A DNA stretch of 14,961 nt from Chitinophagaceae bacterium (lineage in GTDB: Bacteria > Bacteroidota > Bacteroidia > Chitinophagales > UBA10324). The notes under the pieces were generated by a model, which was not told the DNA's origin, did no database searches, and saw nothing but the letters and a program-made list of their open reading frames with translations. The stretch covers positions 4,896 to 19,856 of the forward strand of contig JAHEZG010000016.1 of the NCBI GenBank assembly GCA_023251195.1. Direction: 5' to 3'. Made by a program: the position numbers and the translations under genes. This document shows, piece by piece, positions 13,999-14,961 of the stretch. The stretch's first letter is position 1; every line of letters starts with the position of its first letter.

Positions 13999-14736
13999 CT
14001 ACATCGTATCCGGATTGCTCAAAAAATTAAAATTCAAAATGATATTGATGCTGTACAACATTTCTGTACCAAAACTGAACGATCGTTTTACATCCGGGTT
14101 TGATGGTATTTTCCAGTTATACGACATCGGAAAACTTACCTGAAAATCAATGCTCAGCGTTTTATCCGGCATCAATAAAACTCCGGCATATGGAATAATA
14201 CCAATATTGTATTCTTTGAAACTGTTATTCATTAAGAACAAGGCTGAATTATAACTAAGCGAATCGCTGAATACAAAATTGCCGGTTGAATCTTTTAAAT
14301 AGGCAACAGTGGTATTTCCATGGTCATGATGGGTGGTGCCGCCTTTAATTCCAAAACCAGAAAACAATTCAATGTTTTTATCCTGATTACTTAATTGAAA
14401 TTTTTCGTAACTGAAACTTATTCCGCTGCTTGTTTGAGATATGTAGTCACTGCTGATGGTAATAATCGAATCACTGATTGAAATTTTGCCCGGTGTGTTT
14501 AGCTGATCAAATTTATTTCCTGAATAAAAGGAACTTGTATAAAAAACAAATTTGAATGCATGATTGCGAACCCGGTTGCGTATGAATCCAACTTGCTGTA
14601 TAGCCGACGGAGCACCACCTGCAAGTTTTAATAAATTAAACCCGACTGATAACTGTTTTATGGTATCCGGCTTAACTACATCCTGCGATTTTGCTTCAAA
14701 GGAAAGCAGAGTGAGAAATAAAAAATATTTTTTCAT
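13999..14736 (-). CDS. exported beta-strand-rich protein, probably outer membrane, unknown function
   Basis: A 245-residue protein with a signal peptide at 1-18 (MKKYFLFLTLLSF..., cleavage near KSQ). The rest alternates hydrophobic and polar residues in strands such as AFKFVFYTSSFYSG, GISFSYEKFQL, NIELFSGFGIKGG, IGIIPYAGVLL, LSIDFQVSFPM and the final SINIILNFNFL, typical of a small outer-membrane beta-barrel. A histidine cluster HHDHG sits at 136-140, after a predicted strand. There are no cysteines and no recognised enzyme motif. The start is ATG 14734-14736, where the signal peptide begins. The frame stays open upstream, but that stretch overlaps a better-coding frame (14813-14961) and is not protein-like. 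Function unknown; possibly a barrel related to OmpW/OmpA-type proteins. Confidence 0.75.
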   Translation of the reverse strand: MKKYFLFLTLLSFEAKSQDVVKPDTIKQLSVGFNLLKLAGGAPSAIQQVGFIRNRVRNHAFKFVFYTSSFYSGNKFDQLNTPGKISISDSIITISSDYISQTSSGISFSYEKFQLSNQDKNIELFSGFGIKGGTTHHDHGNTTVAYLKDSTGNFVFSDSLSYNSALFLMNNSFKEYNIGIIPYAGVLLMPDKTLSIDFQVSFPMSYNWKIPSNPDVKRSFSFGTEMLYSINIILNFNFLSNPDTM

Positions 14737-14812
14737 GCTGTTTAATTTTATAAATCCGGACAACGAATTTCGCCCTTCTGTTATTTTAATAGTGGGGATA
14801 AAAAATTTAAAA

Positions 14813-14961
14813 TTAATTATACTGCTCTCCGAAAATAACATGCTTTTTATCGTCGCCATGTTGTTTGTATTTATCACAATCTGTTTCAATGCCAAGATCA
14901 CCTGCCGGTGTTTCAAAAGTTGCATCTGGCGAAATCCCGAGTGACTTATCAGCATAAACAC
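14813..14961 (-). CDS. C-terminal end of an unidentified protein (5' partial)
   Basis: A minus-strand frame open at the window edge ends at TAA (14813-14815) and gives 48 residues, from VYADKSLGISP to HVIFGEQYN. The composition is clearly protein-like: charged, balanced, no rare-codon runs. It is more convincing than the overlapping frame that extends the downstream beta-strand gene. It ends 76 nt before that gene, on the same strand. The fragment has one Cys, two His and many Asp residues and suggests a soluble or periplasmic C-terminal domain. I do not recognise the family. Confidence 0.65.
   Translation of the reverse strand, partial: VYADKSLGISPDATFETPAGDLGIETDCDKYKQHGDDKKHVIFGEQYN

Overview
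This window looks like an ordinary chromosomal stretch from an AT-rich member of the Bacteroidota, probably in or near the Chitinophagales/Sphingobacteriales. The evidence is: several secreted proteins ending in type IX secretion (T9SS) C-terminal sorting domains, start codons without clear Shine-Dalgarno sequences, exact matches to the Bacteroidota -7 promoter box TAnnTTTG upstream of several genes, and Bacteroidota-type versions of Uup-like ABC-F and Sua5 proteins. I see no insertion sequence, CRISPR array, phage gene or rRNA.

Layout. Positions 1-80 hold the last codons of a plus-strand gene that begins outside the window. It converges on a small two-helix membrane protein (87-323, minus), which follows uracil-DNA glycosylase ung (425-1123, minus). 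A tRNA-Arg(TCT) gene (1251-1323, plus) is followed 40 nt later by a SET-domain methyltransferase-like gene with a very basic tail. That gene overlaps, tail to tail, a minus-strand cluster. Read in the direction of transcription, the cluster is an AlkB-type membrane monooxygenase (6010-4994), an exported TPR protein resembling the eukaryotic RMDN family (4925-4158), an exported TraB/GumN protein with an extra C-terminal region (4161-2824), and Sua5 threonylcarbamoyladenylate synthase (2818-1850). The last three are tightly packed: an ATGA start/stop overlap, then a 5-nt gap.

From 6139 to 8807 there are two plus-strand T9SS cargo proteins that share a related N-terminal domain. The larger one also carries PKD, C2-like and Ig-like modules. 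A strong bidirectional terminator (8827-8859) separates them from a convergent Uup-type ABC-F ATPase (8864-10756). Divergent from this is a small two-domain RNA-binding protein (cold-shock-like plus S1). Next comes an 803-residue T9SS protein with an alpha/beta-hydrolase (esterase) domain set between Ig-like repeats. Its start codon is preceded, with no gap, by a 28-nt near-perfect palindrome. A second bidirectional terminator (13938-13977) separates it from an exported, probably outer-membrane beta-strand protein on the minus strand. The last 149 bases hold the C-terminal end of another minus-strand gene that enters from beyond the window.

The genes do not form one obvious pathway. Core maintenance functions (DNA repair, tRNA modification, ribosome-associated ATPase, tRNA) are mixed with cell-surface and secreted proteins. 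The best leads are the palindrome at the start of the secreted esterase gene, the SET protein with a histone-like tail placed behind a tRNA, the RMDN-like TPR/TraB pair, and the shared N-terminal domain of the tandem T9SS proteins. No intergenic stretch exceeds 300 bases.
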